A stretch of 64,000 nucleotides of DNA from Actinobacillus succinogenes 130Z (GTDB taxonomy: Bacteria; Pseudomonadota; Gammaproteobacteria; Enterobacterales; Pasteurellaceae), in contig NC_009655.1 in NCBI RefSeq assembly GCF_000017245.1, forward strand, positions 1,984,001-2,048,000, given 5' to 3'. The notes under the pieces are model-generated. The model saw only the letters and a list, made by a program, of their open reading frames with translations, made no database searches and had not been told where the DNA came from. Both the position numbers and the translations under genes were made by a program. Numbering within the stretch: the stretch's first letter is position 1; each line of letters starts with the position of its first letter. Below are positions 51,239 through 59,961 of the stretch, piece by piece.

Positions 51239-51267
51239 AACGATCGATCGGAACCCGATCGATCGTT
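51239..51267 (+). repeat. Perfect 13-bp inverted repeat between tctC and tctB
   Basis: AACGATCGATCGG (51239-51251) and CCGATCGATCGTT (51255-51267) flank a three-base loop, starting 9 bases after the tctC stop. No T run follows, so it is an mRNA hairpin rather than a simple terminator. Confidence 0.85.
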
Positions 51268-51298
51268 CATGTATTCTTCCCCCTACAGGAGATGTCAC

Positions 51299-51802
51299 AT
51301 GAATCCCAAAATAAAAAAAGATCTTGCCGTCAGCATCTTTTTTGCTGTGCTTGCCATAAGCTATCTCTATCATGCGCAAAGCATTTCCGTTTTCAGCCCA
51401 TTCGGACAACAAGGACCGGATTCCAAAACCATTCCCAATATTATCGGCGGTTTAATGCTGTTTCTCAGCGTTGTATTATTTATCACCACCCTGAGCAACT
51501 GGCGAAAAACAAAATCGCTTGAAACCCCGGCGCTTACAGCGGAACAAACGAAAAAATTTCCGATTAAATTAGTCCTCTCTTTAGCGTTACTGAGCTTGTA
51601 TATCGCCTGTTATCAAGATGCCGGCTTTATTGTTTCAAGTATTACCTATTTAATTTTGCAATCTATTGTTCTCCTTCCGGCAGAAAAACGCAAAAAATGG
51701 ATATTGTTCATTATTGTATTATCTATAGTATTTACCGTTTCAATCTATTACGTATTCAGTAAATACCTCACCTTGTTTTTACCTGTCGGTATTTTAGGTT
51801 AG
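51299..51802 (+). CDS. tctB: TctB-family small membrane subunit
   Basis: 167 residues from the ATG at 51299 (AGGAG ribosome site). Four membrane helices (about 9-27, 46-64, 90-125 split in two, and 135-155), as for the small subunit of tripartite tricarboxylate transporters; the FSPFGQQGPDSKTIPNIIGGLM stretch after helix 1 is typical. Partner of TctA in the inner membrane. 10 bases before tctA. Confidence 0.85.
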   Translation: MNPKIKKDLAVSIFFAVLAISYLYHAQSISVFSPFGQQGPDSKTIPNIIGGLMLFLSVVLFITTLSNWRKTKSLETPALTAEQTKKFPIKLVLSLALLSLYIACYQDAGFIVSSITYLILQSIVLLPAEKRKKWILFIIVLSIVFTVSIYYVFSKYLTLFLPVGILG

Positions 51803-51812
51803 GAGTATCCCT

Positions 51813-53306
51813 ATGTTAGAAATGCTCAATTCAGGATTCGGTGCGGTCTTCGGTGATCCGCTAAGTATCGCCTTTATTGCGTTAGGCGTAAGTATCGGCA
51901 TTATTTTCGGCTCGTTACCCGGCTTAACTACCGTTGCCGCACTCTCGATGTTTTTACCCATTACCTATGCCATGAGCAGCGGTAACGGATTATCCATGCT
52001 TACCGCAATTTATATCGGCGGTATCTCGGGCGGTTTGATTTCGGCTATTCTGCTCAATATTCCCGGCACGCCATCCTCCATCGCCACAACTTTCGAAGGC
52101 GTTCCAATGGCCCGTAAAGGCGAAGCGGGTAAAGCGCTGGGGTTAGGCATTTTCGCTTCGCTTATCGGTACTGTTATCGGTATTTTCGCAATGATAATTC
52201 TCAGTCCCGTACTGGCGGCTTTAACCATTAAATTCGGACCGTGGGAATATTTCAGCGTCACATTATTCGCGCTGACATTGATTTCGTCCTTATCCGGCAA
52301 ATCGATGACAAAAGGATTATTAAGCGCCTTATTCGGCATGATGTTCGCAACAGTAGGTTTATCCTCAATAGACAGCGCCCAACGTTTTACTTTCGGTTCC
52401 GTCGATTTGTCATCCGGCTTTAACCTCCTCGCCGTATTAGTCGGTTTATATGCCATCAGCGAAGTTTTGTCTTCGGGCGACGGCAAACAAAGTGCCGGTA
52501 AAATCCGGAACTATAAAATGCAGGGACTGCTAGGTTTTCGTTTAAGCGAAATAAAAAATCAAATCGTCAATCTCGTTCGTTCATCACTTATTGGATTGGG
52601 TATCGGTATCTTACCCGGCATCGGCGCTTCAAGCAGCAATATCATTGCTTATTCCGTCACCAAAAACGTAAGCAAAACACCGGAGAAATTCGGTACAGGT
52701 ATTCCTGAGGGGATTATTTCCACCGAAGCCAGCAATAACTCCTCTATCGGAGGCGCCATGATACCGTTACTTACGTTAGGTATTCCGGGAGACGGCGCCA
52801 CGGCTATTTTACTCGGCGGTTTTATGTTACACGGTTTACAGCCCGGACCGTTGCTATTCCAAACCAACGGCGAAGTGGTTTATCACATCTTCGCATCGAT
52901 GATCGTATCCTCTTTCTTAATGGCGTTAATTATGTACGCCTGTATGCGTTTCTTTGTCAAAATCCTGGAAATTCCCTCTTATATTTTAATGCCGATCATC
53001 ATTGTTCTTTGTTTAATCGGCGCGTACGCATTAAACAACCGTATTTTCGATATGTGGAGTCTGCTGTTATTCGGTATTATCGGTTTAAGCCTGTCTAAAT
53101 TCGATATTCCGGCACCGCCGTTTATTCTGGGTTTTATTCTCGAAAACGCACTGGAAACCAATTTACGTCGCGGTCTGCAATATGCAAACGGTGATATTTC
53201 CGAATTATTCCAGCACCCTATCGCCTTGGCATTCTTGCTATTAGCCGCCGCAAGCGTGGTGCTATCCATATACCGTCAAATCAAGAAACCGATGCACACA
53301 AGTTAA
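51813..53306 (+). CDS. tctA: TctA-family large membrane subunit
   Basis: 497 residues with about 11-12 membrane helices. Family signatures GIIFGSLPGLTTVAALSMFLP, GGISGGLISAILLNIPGTPSSIATTFEGVPMARKGEA, and GIGILPGIGASSSNIIAYS plus LTLGIPGDGATAILLGGFMLHGLQPGP. It forms the ion-coupled channel that moves the substrate released by TctC. The ribosome site is GGAG. An uptake core variant lies at the 5' end. Confidence 0.92.
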   Translation: MLEMLNSGFGAVFGDPLSIAFIALGVSIGIIFGSLPGLTTVAALSMFLPITYAMSSGNGLSMLTAIYIGGISGGLISAILLNIPGTPSSIATTFEGVPMARKGEAGKALGLGIFASLIGTVIGIFAMIILSPVLAALTIKFGPWEYFSVTLFALTLISSLSGKSMTKGLLSALFGMMFATVGLSSIDSAQRFTFGSVDLSSGFNLLAVLVGLYAISEVLSSGDGKQSAGKIRNYKMQGLLGFRLSEIKNQIVNLVRSSLIGLGIGILPGIGASSSNIIAYSVTKNVSKTPEKFGTGIPEGIISTEASNNSSIGGAMIPLLTLGIPGDGATAILLGGFMLHGLQPGPLLFQTNGEVVYHIFASMIVSSFLMALIMYACMRFFVKILEIPSYILMPIIIVLCLIGAYALNNRIFDMWSLLLFGIIGLSLSKFDIPAPPFILGFILENALETNLRRGLQYANGDISELFQHPIALAFLLLAAASVVLSIYRQIKKPMHTS

Positions 53307-53315
53307 AAGCCAACA

Positions 53316-53356
53316 AAAAGTGCGGTCAAAATTTATGCAGTTTTCACCGCACTTCA
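53316..53356 (+). terminator. Inverted uptake-sequence hairpin between tctA and gudX
   Basis: AAGTGCGGT (53318-53326) faces ACCGCACTT (53346-53354) with AAAA/TTTT inside the loop able to pair. There is no T run, so termination would be weak. Confidence 0.45.
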
Positions 53357-53375
53357 TATAAAAGGAAATTTATTT

Positions 53376-54713
53376 ATGAGTACACAATCCGTTCCCGTTA
53401 TTACCGATATGAAAGTTATTCCTGTGGCCGGTCACGATAGTATGTTAATGAATGTCGGCGGCGCGCACAGTCCTTATTTTACTCGAAATATCGTTATTTT
53501 AACCGACAATTCCGGCCATACCGGCGTAGGTGAAGCCCCGGGCGGCGCAACGATCGAAAATGCGTTAACAGAAGCCATTCCTCATGTTGTCGGGCGCCCT
53601 ATTTCCATTCTGAACAAAATCGTCAACGATATGCATAACGGCTATTTAGATGCGGACTATGATACCTTCGGTAAAGGCGCCTGGACTTTCGAACTTCGCG
53701 TTAACGCCGTCGCCGCACTGGAAGCCGCTCTGCTTGATTTAATGGGACAATTTCTCGGCGTACCGGTAGCGGAATTATTAGGCCCGGGTAAACAACGCGA
53801 CGAAGTCACGGTATTAGGATATTTATTTTACGTAGGCGATGATAAAATCACCGATTTACCGTATCAACAACCTGTTACAGGTAAACATGAGTGGTACGAT
53901 ATTCGCCGTAAAAAAGCCATGGATACCCAAGCGGTAATAGAACTCGCGGCGGCATCCAAGGATCGTTACGGTTTTAAAGATTTCAAACTGAAAGGCGGTG
54001 TTTTTGAAGGTTCGAAGGAAATCGATACCGTTATCGAACTGAAAAAACATTTCCCGGACGCCCGCATCACTCTGGATCCGAACGGTTGCTGGTCGTTAGA
54101 CGAAGCCATTCAGCTTTGTAAAGGGCTGAATGATGTTTTAACCTATGCCGAAGACCCTTGTATCGGCGAAAACGGCTATTCCGGTCGTGAAATCATGGCG
54201 GAATTCCGCCGCAGAACGGGTATCCCGACCGCCACCAATATGATCGCGACCAACTGGCGGGAAATGTGCCATGCGATTATGCTGCAATCGGTGGATATTC
54301 CTCTTGCCGATCCGCATTTCTGGACATTAACCGGCGCCAGTCGAGTAGCTCAACTCTGTAATGAATGGGGATTGACATGGGGCTGTCATTCTAACAACCA
54401 CTTTGATATTTCTTTAGCCATGTTCAGTCACGTAGGCGCCGCCGCGCCGGGTAATCCTACCGCCTTGGATACCCATTGGATCTGGCAAGAAGGGGATTTT
54501 TATTTAACAAAAAATCCGTTAGAAATCAAAGACGGCAAAATTAAACTCAATGACAAACCGGGTTTAGGTATCGAACTTAATATGGATAACGTTCTCAAAG
54601 CTCACGAGCTGCACAAGAAATTACCGAACGGCGCGCGTAATGACGCTATTCCGATGCAATTCTACTACCCCGGCTGGAAATTCGATCGCAAACGTCCCGC
54701 TATGGTACGTTAA
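53376..54713 (+). CDS. gudX: Glucarate dehydratase-related protein
   Basis: 445 residues, enolase superfamily, paralogue of GudD but closer to E. coli GudX: the start VPVITDMKVIPVAGHDSML, TFGKGAWTFELRVNAVAALEAALLDL and GCHSNNHFDIS are GudX-like. The catalytic KLKGG lysine, LDPNGCWSL, EDPC and HSNNHF motifs are retained, so it may be active on glucarate or a related diacid such as idarate. The loop after EDPC reads IGENGYSGRE where GudD has GAEQGYSGRE. Ribosome site AAAGGAAA. Confidence 0.92.
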   Translation: MSTQSVPVITDMKVIPVAGHDSMLMNVGGAHSPYFTRNIVILTDNSGHTGVGEAPGGATIENALTEAIPHVVGRPISILNKIVNDMHNGYLDADYDTFGKGAWTFELRVNAVAALEAALLDLMGQFLGVPVAELLGPGKQRDEVTVLGYLFYVGDDKITDLPYQQPVTGKHEWYDIRRKKAMDTQAVIELAAASKDRYGFKDFKLKGGVFEGSKEIDTVIELKKHFPDARITLDPNGCWSLDEAIQLCKGLNDVLTYAEDPCIGENGYSGREIMAEFRRRTGIPTATNMIATNWREMCHAIMLQSVDIPLADPHFWTLTGASRVAQLCNEWGLTWGCHSNNHFDISLAMFSHVGAAAPGNPTALDTHWIWQEGDFYLTKNPLEIKDGKIKLNDKPGLGIELNMDNVLKAHELHKKLPNGARNDAIPMQFYYPGWKFDRKRPAMVR

Positions 54714-54724
54714 TAATAAAAATA

Positions 54725-54757
54725 AAAAAGTGCGGTCAAAATTACCGCACTTTTTAC
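54725..54757 (+). terminator. Terminator of gudX from inverted uptake sequences
   Basis: AAAAAGTGCGGT (54725-54736) pairs perfectly with ACCGCACTTTTT (54744-54755) around seven bases. Confidence 0.85.
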
Positions 54758-54773
54758 TGAAACGGAGAAAATC

Positions 54774-55625
54774 ATGAAAAAAATCACGTTAAAAAACGGC
54801 GATAAACTGACCGCACTTGGCATGGGAACTTGGTTTATGGGCGATAACCAACGTTATCGTCAGGAAGAAATCGCTGCATTACGTTACGGAATCGAACACG
54901 GTATTAATCTCATTGATACGGCCGAAATGTATGGCAACGGACGCGCTGAACGGTTAGTCGGTGAAGCGATTTCGCCTTATACACGCGAATCGGTTTACCT
55001 GCTTTCCAAAGTCTTGCCTAATAACGCCAATAAACGCAATATGGAGCGCGCCTGTGACAATTCCCTAAAAGCCCTGAATACCGATTACTTGGATATGTAT
55101 CTGTATCATTGGCGTGGTGTCACGCCGTTGGCAGAAACCGTCGAAGAACTGGAAAAGCTCAAAGCCAAAGGCAAAATTAAAGCATGGGGCGTTTCTAATT
55201 TTGATCTGGAAGATATGCAGGAATTGTCGGAATTACCGGCAGGAAAACATTGTCAGGTAAACGAAGTGCTGTTTCATTTGGGATCGCGCGGTATCGAATA
55301 TGTGCTTAAACCTTATCAGGATAAACATTCTATTCCGACGGTAGCATATTGTCCTCTGGCGCAGGCTGGTGCACTGCAACGCAGTTTAATCGATAATTCC
55401 GTTGTAAATACGGTAGCAAAGGAGCTGGATTGTACACCGTATCAAGTGTTGCTGGCGTTCGTATTGGCCCAACCGAATATGATTGCCATTCCGAAAGCGG
55501 GACAAGTACAACACATGAAAGAAAATCTCGCTTGTTTAGAAATGAAACTCTCACCGGAGCAACTCTCGCGCCTGAATAACGCTTTTCCAGGCCCGACGCG
55601 TCGACAACATTTAGACATCGTATAA
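54774..55625 (+). CDS. Aldo/keto reductase (YeaE-like)
   Basis: 283 residues, TIM-barrel aldo/keto reductase. Catalytic tetrad: Asp and Tyr in NLIDTAEMYGNG, Lys in YLLSKVLP and His in YLYHWRG. The NADPH site shows IAIPKAGQVQHMKENL. It resembles E. coli YeaE, which reduces methylglyoxal and other aldehydes. Context suggests reduction of a uronate, lactone-derived aldehyde or tartronate semialdehyde, but this is inference. The ribosome site is CGGAG. An uptake sequence is in frame at codons 12-14. It sits between two uptake-sequence terminators. Confidence 0.85.
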   Translation: MKKITLKNGDKLTALGMGTWFMGDNQRYRQEEIAALRYGIEHGINLIDTAEMYGNGRAERLVGEAISPYTRESVYLLSKVLPNNANKRNMERACDNSLKALNTDYLDMYLYHWRGVTPLAETVEELEKLKAKGKIKAWGVSNFDLEDMQELSELPAGKHCQVNEVLFHLGSRGIEYVLKPYQDKHSIPTVAYCPLAQAGALQRSLIDNSVVNTVAKELDCTPYQVLLAFVLAQPNMIAIPKAGQVQHMKENLACLEMKLSPEQLSRLNNAFPGPTRRQHLDIV

Positions 55626-55637
55626 CAGCATTCCGGT

Positions 55638-55682
55638 AAAAGTGCGGTCGGAAAATCTTTTATTTTCATGACCGCACTTGTA
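55638..55682 (+). terminator. Inverted uptake-sequence hairpin after the aldo/keto reductase
   Basis: AAGTGCGGTC (55640-55649) pairs with GACCGCACTT (55670-55679); the 20-base loop can partly pair (GAAAAT with ATTTTC). No good T run. Confidence 0.6.
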
Positions 55683-55699
55683 AAAAACGGTATCTCCAC

Positions 55700-55715
55700 T
55701 TGTGCAATTGCTCAA
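55700..55715 (+). promoter_or_regulatory. CdaR-like palindrome upstream of the lactonase gene
   Basis: TTGTGCA-AT-TGCTCAA: a near-perfect 16-base palindrome (7 and 6 of 7 positions of TTGTGCA-N2-TGCACAA), about 110 bases before the lactonase start. Confidence 0.5.
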
Positions 55716-55824
55716 AAGTCATGCAGGTTAATAATCTGAATTTTGTCAATTTCTAAATACAAGCCTTCCCCCTTTTACTTTTATACTAATGAATGTGACG
55801 GTTACTTATTATACGGAGGCAGTT

Positions 55825-56931
55825 ATGAACGACACCAATCAACCTACTGTAATGCATTATGATAGTGCTATCGATCGCTCGCGCCGAAACGTATTGCGTA
55901 CGATTATAGGCGGTACATTATTGTCCGTAACAGGAATGAGTTTTGCCCGAGCAAACCAAAATTTTACCGATGAAGCAGTACTCAGCCCTCGCTATCCCGA
56001 TCCGCTTATTGAGGTCTTAGATCCCTCATTTAACCAATACCGTCTTTATTCTGCCAGTGTTGAACGCTTAGCGACCGGATTTAGATGGGCCGAAGGCCCC
56101 GTATGGTTCGGTGATAGTCAATGTTTATTATTCTCGGATATTCCGAACAACCGCATTATGCGTTACGACCAAATTAGCGGGCAAACTACCGTTTTCAGAG
56201 AACATGCGAATTACTCAAACGGGCTGGCGCGTGATAAACAAGGACGGTTGCTGGCGTGCGAACATTTAACCCGACGTTTGACCCGTACCGAATATGACGG
56301 TTCGATTACCGTGTTGGCAGACAGGTTTGACGGAAAACCGCTTAATTCGCCAAACGATATTGCCGTACAATCCAATGGTGTGATCTGGTTTACCGATCCT
56401 GCTTTTGGTATTAACGGCCATTATGAAGGAGAAAAAGCCAAAGCCGAACAGCCGACTGCGGTGTATCGTATTGCGCCTGAAACGGAAAAATTAGAGCGCG
56501 TATTAGATGATTTACTTATGCCGAACGGTATCGCCTTTTCGCCGGATGAAAAATATTTATATATCGTCGGACGTTTCTCCGAAACGCCAAACCAGCGTGA
56601 AATTTTCCGCTACAACGTGCAAGCGAACGGAACATTAAGCAATAAAAGCCATTTTTTTGACGGTGGAGAAAACGGCACCCTAGACGGACTGGCGATAGAT
56701 GAAGACGGTAATATCTGGGCCGGTTGGGGCAGCATTACCAATAGTAAAAACGCCTCATCCGCCGATATGGACGGCGTCATCGTCATTAATCCGCAAGGAA
56801 AACAAATTGCTCATATTCATCTGCCCGAACGCTGTGCAAACCTCTGTTTCGGCGGACCGAAACGCAACCGCGTATTTATGGCTTCGGGCCATTCTTTATA
56901 TGCTCTCTATGTTGAAACCCGAGGCGCCTAA
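55825..56931 (+). CDS. Tat-exported SMP-30/gluconolactonase family hydrolase
   Basis: 368 residues from the ATG at 55825, which has GGAGG five bases upstream. A Tat-type signal is visible: SRRNVLR at about residues 19-25, then a hydrophobic stretch ending SFARA. The mature part is a six-bladed propeller of the SMP-30 family with WAEGPVWFG (metal-binding Glu), SNGLARDKQGRLLACEH, LNSPNDIAVQSNGVIWFTDP (metal-binding Asn) and MPNGIAFSPDEKYLY, GLAIDEDGNIWAG. It should hydrolyse an aldono- or aldarolactone in the periplasm before uptake. Not part of the E. coli aldarate regulon. Confidence 0.85.
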   Translation: MNDTNQPTVMHYDSAIDRSRRNVLRTIIGGTLLSVTGMSFARANQNFTDEAVLSPRYPDPLIEVLDPSFNQYRLYSASVERLATGFRWAEGPVWFGDSQCLLFSDIPNNRIMRYDQISGQTTVFREHANYSNGLARDKQGRLLACEHLTRRLTRTEYDGSITVLADRFDGKPLNSPNDIAVQSNGVIWFTDPAFGINGHYEGEKAKAEQPTAVYRIAPETEKLERVLDDLLMPNGIAFSPDEKYLYIVGRFSETPNQREIFRYNVQANGTLSNKSHFFDGGENGTLDGLAIDEDGNIWAGWGSITNSKNASSADMDGVIVINPQGKQIAHIHLPERCANLCFGGPKRNRVFMASGHSLYALYVETRGA

Positions 56932-57100
56932 ATCGGCTACAAAAGCAAAAAAGTGCGGTCAAATTTTCAAACGTTTTTCCCATTTATCCGACTCTTTAAG
57001 TTTTTAGGGAATTGGTTAACACTTTACCAAATTTAACCGCACTTTTATCAAAAACCGTTTGTCATAATTGTCAATAAATCCCTATAAATCCAACCTCAAA

Positions 57101-57116
57101 ATAGGCATTTGCATAA
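57101..57116 (+). promoter_or_regulatory. CdaR-like site upstream of garD
   Basis: ATAGGCA-TT-TGCATAA matches 4 and 6 of 7 positions of the shared palindrome, about 67 bases before garD. The rest of the 56932-57182 gap holds two distant uptake sequences of opposite direction. Confidence 0.4.
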
Positions 57117-57182
57117 TGTTTTATCGTACAGGATAAATTACATTGGTATGGATTTATTTATTTTTAATTGTGGGGATTAATG

Positions 57183-58736
57183 ATGACTACGCAACAAAAA
57201 CCGCTTTATATCAAAGTGCACTCCGATGACAATGTCGCCATTATTGTAAACAGTAACGGCTTACCTGCCGGTGCGCAATTCGACGACGGTTTAACCTTAA
57301 TCGAACATATTCCGCAAGGGCATAAAGTTGCCCTGACCGATATTGCCAAAGACGGGGAAATTATTCGCTACGGCGAAATTATCGGTTTTGCCGTAAAAGA
57401 CATTAAACGGGGTGCCTGGATTGAGGAATCAATGGTGGTTCTACCGAAAGCACCACCGCTGGAAACGCTACCGTTAGCCACGCGCAAAGCACCGAAACTC
57501 GAACCGTTGGAAGGCTATACGTTCGAAGGTTATCGCAATAAAGACGGCAGTGTAGGCACCAAAAATATGCTGGGAATTACCACCAGTGTCCATTGCGTTG
57601 CCGGTGTAGTGGATTATGTCGTTAACCTTATCGAAAAAGAATTATTACCGCATTATCCGAACGTAGACGGCGTCGTCGGATTAAATCACCTTTACGGTTG
57701 CGGTGTCGCCATTAACGCACCTGCAGCTATCGTGCCGATTCGTACTCTCCACAACATTGCGTTAAATCCGAACTTCGGCGGTGAAATCATGGTTATCGGT
57801 CTAGGTTGTGAAAAATTACAACCGCAACGCTTACTGGAAGGTACGGTCGATACTTATCCGATTGAGTTGCAAGACGCTACCGTCACCAGTTTGCAGGACG
57901 AAAAGCACGTCGGATTCGAATCTATGGTGAAGGACATTCTCGATACCGCCCGAAAACATCTGGAAAAACTGAATCAACGTAAACGCGAAACCTGCCCGGT
58001 TTCCGATTTGGTAGTAGGCGGACAATGCGGCGGCAGTGATGCGTTTTCCGGCGTTACAGCCAATCCTGCGGTCGGATTTGCCGCCGACCTATTGATTCGC
58101 GCCGGGGCGACCTTTATGTTTTCCGAAGTTACGGAAGTACGCGATGCCATTCATTTGTTAACGCCGCGGGCGGAAACCGTCGAAGTGGGCAAACGTCTGC
58201 TTGAAGAAATGAAATGGTATGACGAATATCTTGCCATGGGACAGACGGACCGTAGCGCGAATCCGTCGCCTGGCAATAAAAAAGGCGGTTTGGCTAATGT
58301 AGTAGAAAAAGCTTTGGGTTCTATTGCTAAATCAGGCTCAAGTAATATTGTCGAAGTGCTTTCACCGGGCCAGCGGCCGACCAAGAAGGGTTTGATTTAC
58401 GCCGCGACACCGGCCAGCGATTTCGTTTGCGGTACCCAACAACTGGCGTCCGGTATTACCGTTCAGCTATTCACCACCGGACGGGGCACGCCTTACGGTC
58501 TTAAAGCGGTACCGGTAATTAAACTGGCGACCCGGACCGATCTTGCCGAGCGCTGGTTCGATTTAATGGATATTGATACCGGCACCATCGCTACCGGAAA
58601 AGAAACTATCGAACAAGTAGGCTGGCGGATATTTCATGAAATTATCGAAGTGGCGAGCGGGCGTAAAAAAACCTGGTCGGACAAATGGGGGTTATACAAT
58701 CAACTCTCCGTCTTCAATCCGGCCCCGGTGACCTGA
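57183..58736 (+). CDS. garD: Galactarate dehydratase
   Basis: 517 residues from the ATG at 57183 (GGGGA ribosome site at 57172-57176; the ATG at 57180 is too close). UxaA/GarD family, collinear with E. coli GarD: N-terminal SAF domain (about 10-95, IKVHSDDNVAIIVNSNGLPAG), then FEGYRNKDGSVGTKN, GLNHLYGCGV, GLGCEKLQPQRL, GGQCGGSDAFSG and TTGRGTPYGLKAVPVIK. It dehydrates galactarate (meso-galactaric acid) to 5-keto-4-deoxyglucarate in an iron-dependent way. Ends in a strong terminator facing cdaR. Confidence 0.96.
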   Translation: MTTQQKPLYIKVHSDDNVAIIVNSNGLPAGAQFDDGLTLIEHIPQGHKVALTDIAKDGEIIRYGEIIGFAVKDIKRGAWIEESMVVLPKAPPLETLPLATRKAPKLEPLEGYTFEGYRNKDGSVGTKNMLGITTSVHCVAGVVDYVVNLIEKELLPHYPNVDGVVGLNHLYGCGVAINAPAAIVPIRTLHNIALNPNFGGEIMVIGLGCEKLQPQRLLEGTVDTYPIELQDATVTSLQDEKHVGFESMVKDILDTARKHLEKLNQRKRETCPVSDLVVGGQCGGSDAFSGVTANPAVGFAADLLIRAGATFMFSEVTEVRDAIHLLTPRAETVEVGKRLLEEMKWYDEYLAMGQTDRSANPSPGNKKGGLANVVEKALGSIAKSGSSNIVEVLSPGQRPTKKGLIYAATPASDFVCGTQQLASGITVQLFTTGRGTPYGLKAVPVIKLATRTDLAERWFDLMDIDTGTIATGKETIEQVGWRIFHEIIEVASGRKKTWSDKWGLYNQLSVFNPAPVT

Positions 58737-58750
58737 TAAAAAACGATGAA

Positions 58751-58780
58751 AAAAACGACCGCACTTGCGGTCATTTTTTA
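58751..58780. terminator. Terminator between convergent garD and cdaR
   Basis: GACCGC (58758-58763) pairs with GCGGTC (58768-58773) around ACTT, flanked by A6 and T6, so it can act on both strands. One arm and loop equal an uptake core. Confidence 0.85.
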
Positions 58781-58797
58781 TGCTGAGAATAAAAAAG

Positions 58798-59949
58798 CTA
58801 AGAAACGACGTGTAACGCCATATAGAGCAAAAATCGGGCATCCGTGCTGTTTAGATTTAATCCGGTTAAATCGGATATTTTATTTAAACGATACTCAAGG
58901 GTATTACGGTGAATATACAGCGCTTTTGCCGTAGCAATGGTTTGCATATTATTTTCAAACCAGGCAAATAAAGTCTTAACCAAAACATGATTATTGTCCG
59001 CCAATTTCAGTTTTTTCAGCGGACGCTCCAGTTCTTCTTTTTGCCAGCCGTCTTTAAGTTGATTAAGCAAAACGGGCAAAATAAGCTCCTGATAATTATA
59101 AACACGTTGTTTCGGTAAACGGGATTTGCCGATTTTTAAGGTGGTTTTGGCTGTATGATAGGAAAGTGAGATACCGTTTTCCGTCGGAAAATAATTGCCC
59201 AGGGAAATTCTGATGCAACTTCGGACATCTTCGTTTACCCGCTCCAGCAATTGTTGGATACGCTCAAGCTGATACGATGAATCCCAACGTCCGAAAGAAT
59301 TAAACGCCGGTTTTAAAATCACCAATTCCGTCAAGGAAAGAATGGCGATAAGATTATTTCGATCAGGTACTTTTAAGAGCTGCTGAAGATTTTGCAATTC
59401 TTCCCGTGCCCGGCTTATCCCTAAAATCGCACTGTCCACTTCAATAATACAGGCAACACGGGGTACCGATAAATCCACTCCGAGTCGGCTCGCCCATTCC
59501 ACCATGCTTTGTGTGACGGTATCGGAATCAATTAAATTTAAAATCAACTCTTCTTTTAAACGGGTATCCTGAGCCAGTACATTGAATAAACGGGCTTGCT
59601 CCAGCATCATTTCCGCCGTCATACATACCAGTTTACCAAATTCTTTTAGACTGGTGGGTTCGCCGGTTAATCCGATGACGCCGACAATTTCGCCGTCGAC
59701 ACGTAAAGGAAGATTCACTCCCGGTCTCACGCCGTGTAAACTATGAATTACCGCTTCGTCAATATCAACAATACGTCCCTGCGATAAAGCCAACAAAGCG
59801 CCGTCATGTACTTCACCTATTCGATTCAGATCGCCGCTGGCGATAATTTTGCCCTTAGCATCCATGATATTGATATTACAATCAATAATCTCCATGGTTC
59901 GTTGAACAATTTTTTGCGCTAATTTTTCATCTAACAGGTAAACCGGCAT
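58798..59949 (-). CDS. cdaR: Carbohydrate diacid regulator CdaR
   Basis: 383 residues. N-terminal diacid-sensing domain (about 4-135, with LAQKIVQRTMEIIDCNINIMDAKG and GVIGLTGEP), a GGDEF-like middle and a C-terminal PucR-type helix-turn-helix (about 325-380, with TIATAKALYIHRNTLEYRLNKI). In E. coli CdaR (SdaR) senses glucarate, galactarate or glycerate and activates gar and gud genes. Last gene of garL-garR-garK-cdaR, 12 bases after garK. Likely activator of the promoters with the TTGTGCA-type palindromes in this cluster. Confidence 0.94.
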   Translation of the reverse strand: MPVYLLDEKLAQKIVQRTMEIIDCNINIMDAKGKIIASGDLNRIGEVHDGALLALSQGRIVDIDEAVIHSLHGVRPGVNLPLRVDGEIVGVIGLTGEPTSLKEFGKLVCMTAEMMLEQARLFNVLAQDTRLKEELILNLIDSDTVTQSMVEWASRLGVDLSVPRVACIIEVDSAILGISRAREELQNLQQLLKVPDRNNLIAILSLTELVILKPAFNSFGRWDSSYQLERIQQLLERVNEDVRSCIRISLGNYFPTENGISLSYHTAKTTLKIGKSRLPKQRVYNYQELILPVLLNQLKDGWQKEELERPLKKLKLADNNHVLVKTLFAWFENNMQTIATAKALYIHRNTLEYRLNKISDLTGLNLNSTDARFLLYMALHVVS

Positions 59950-59961
59950 ACAGATACTCTC

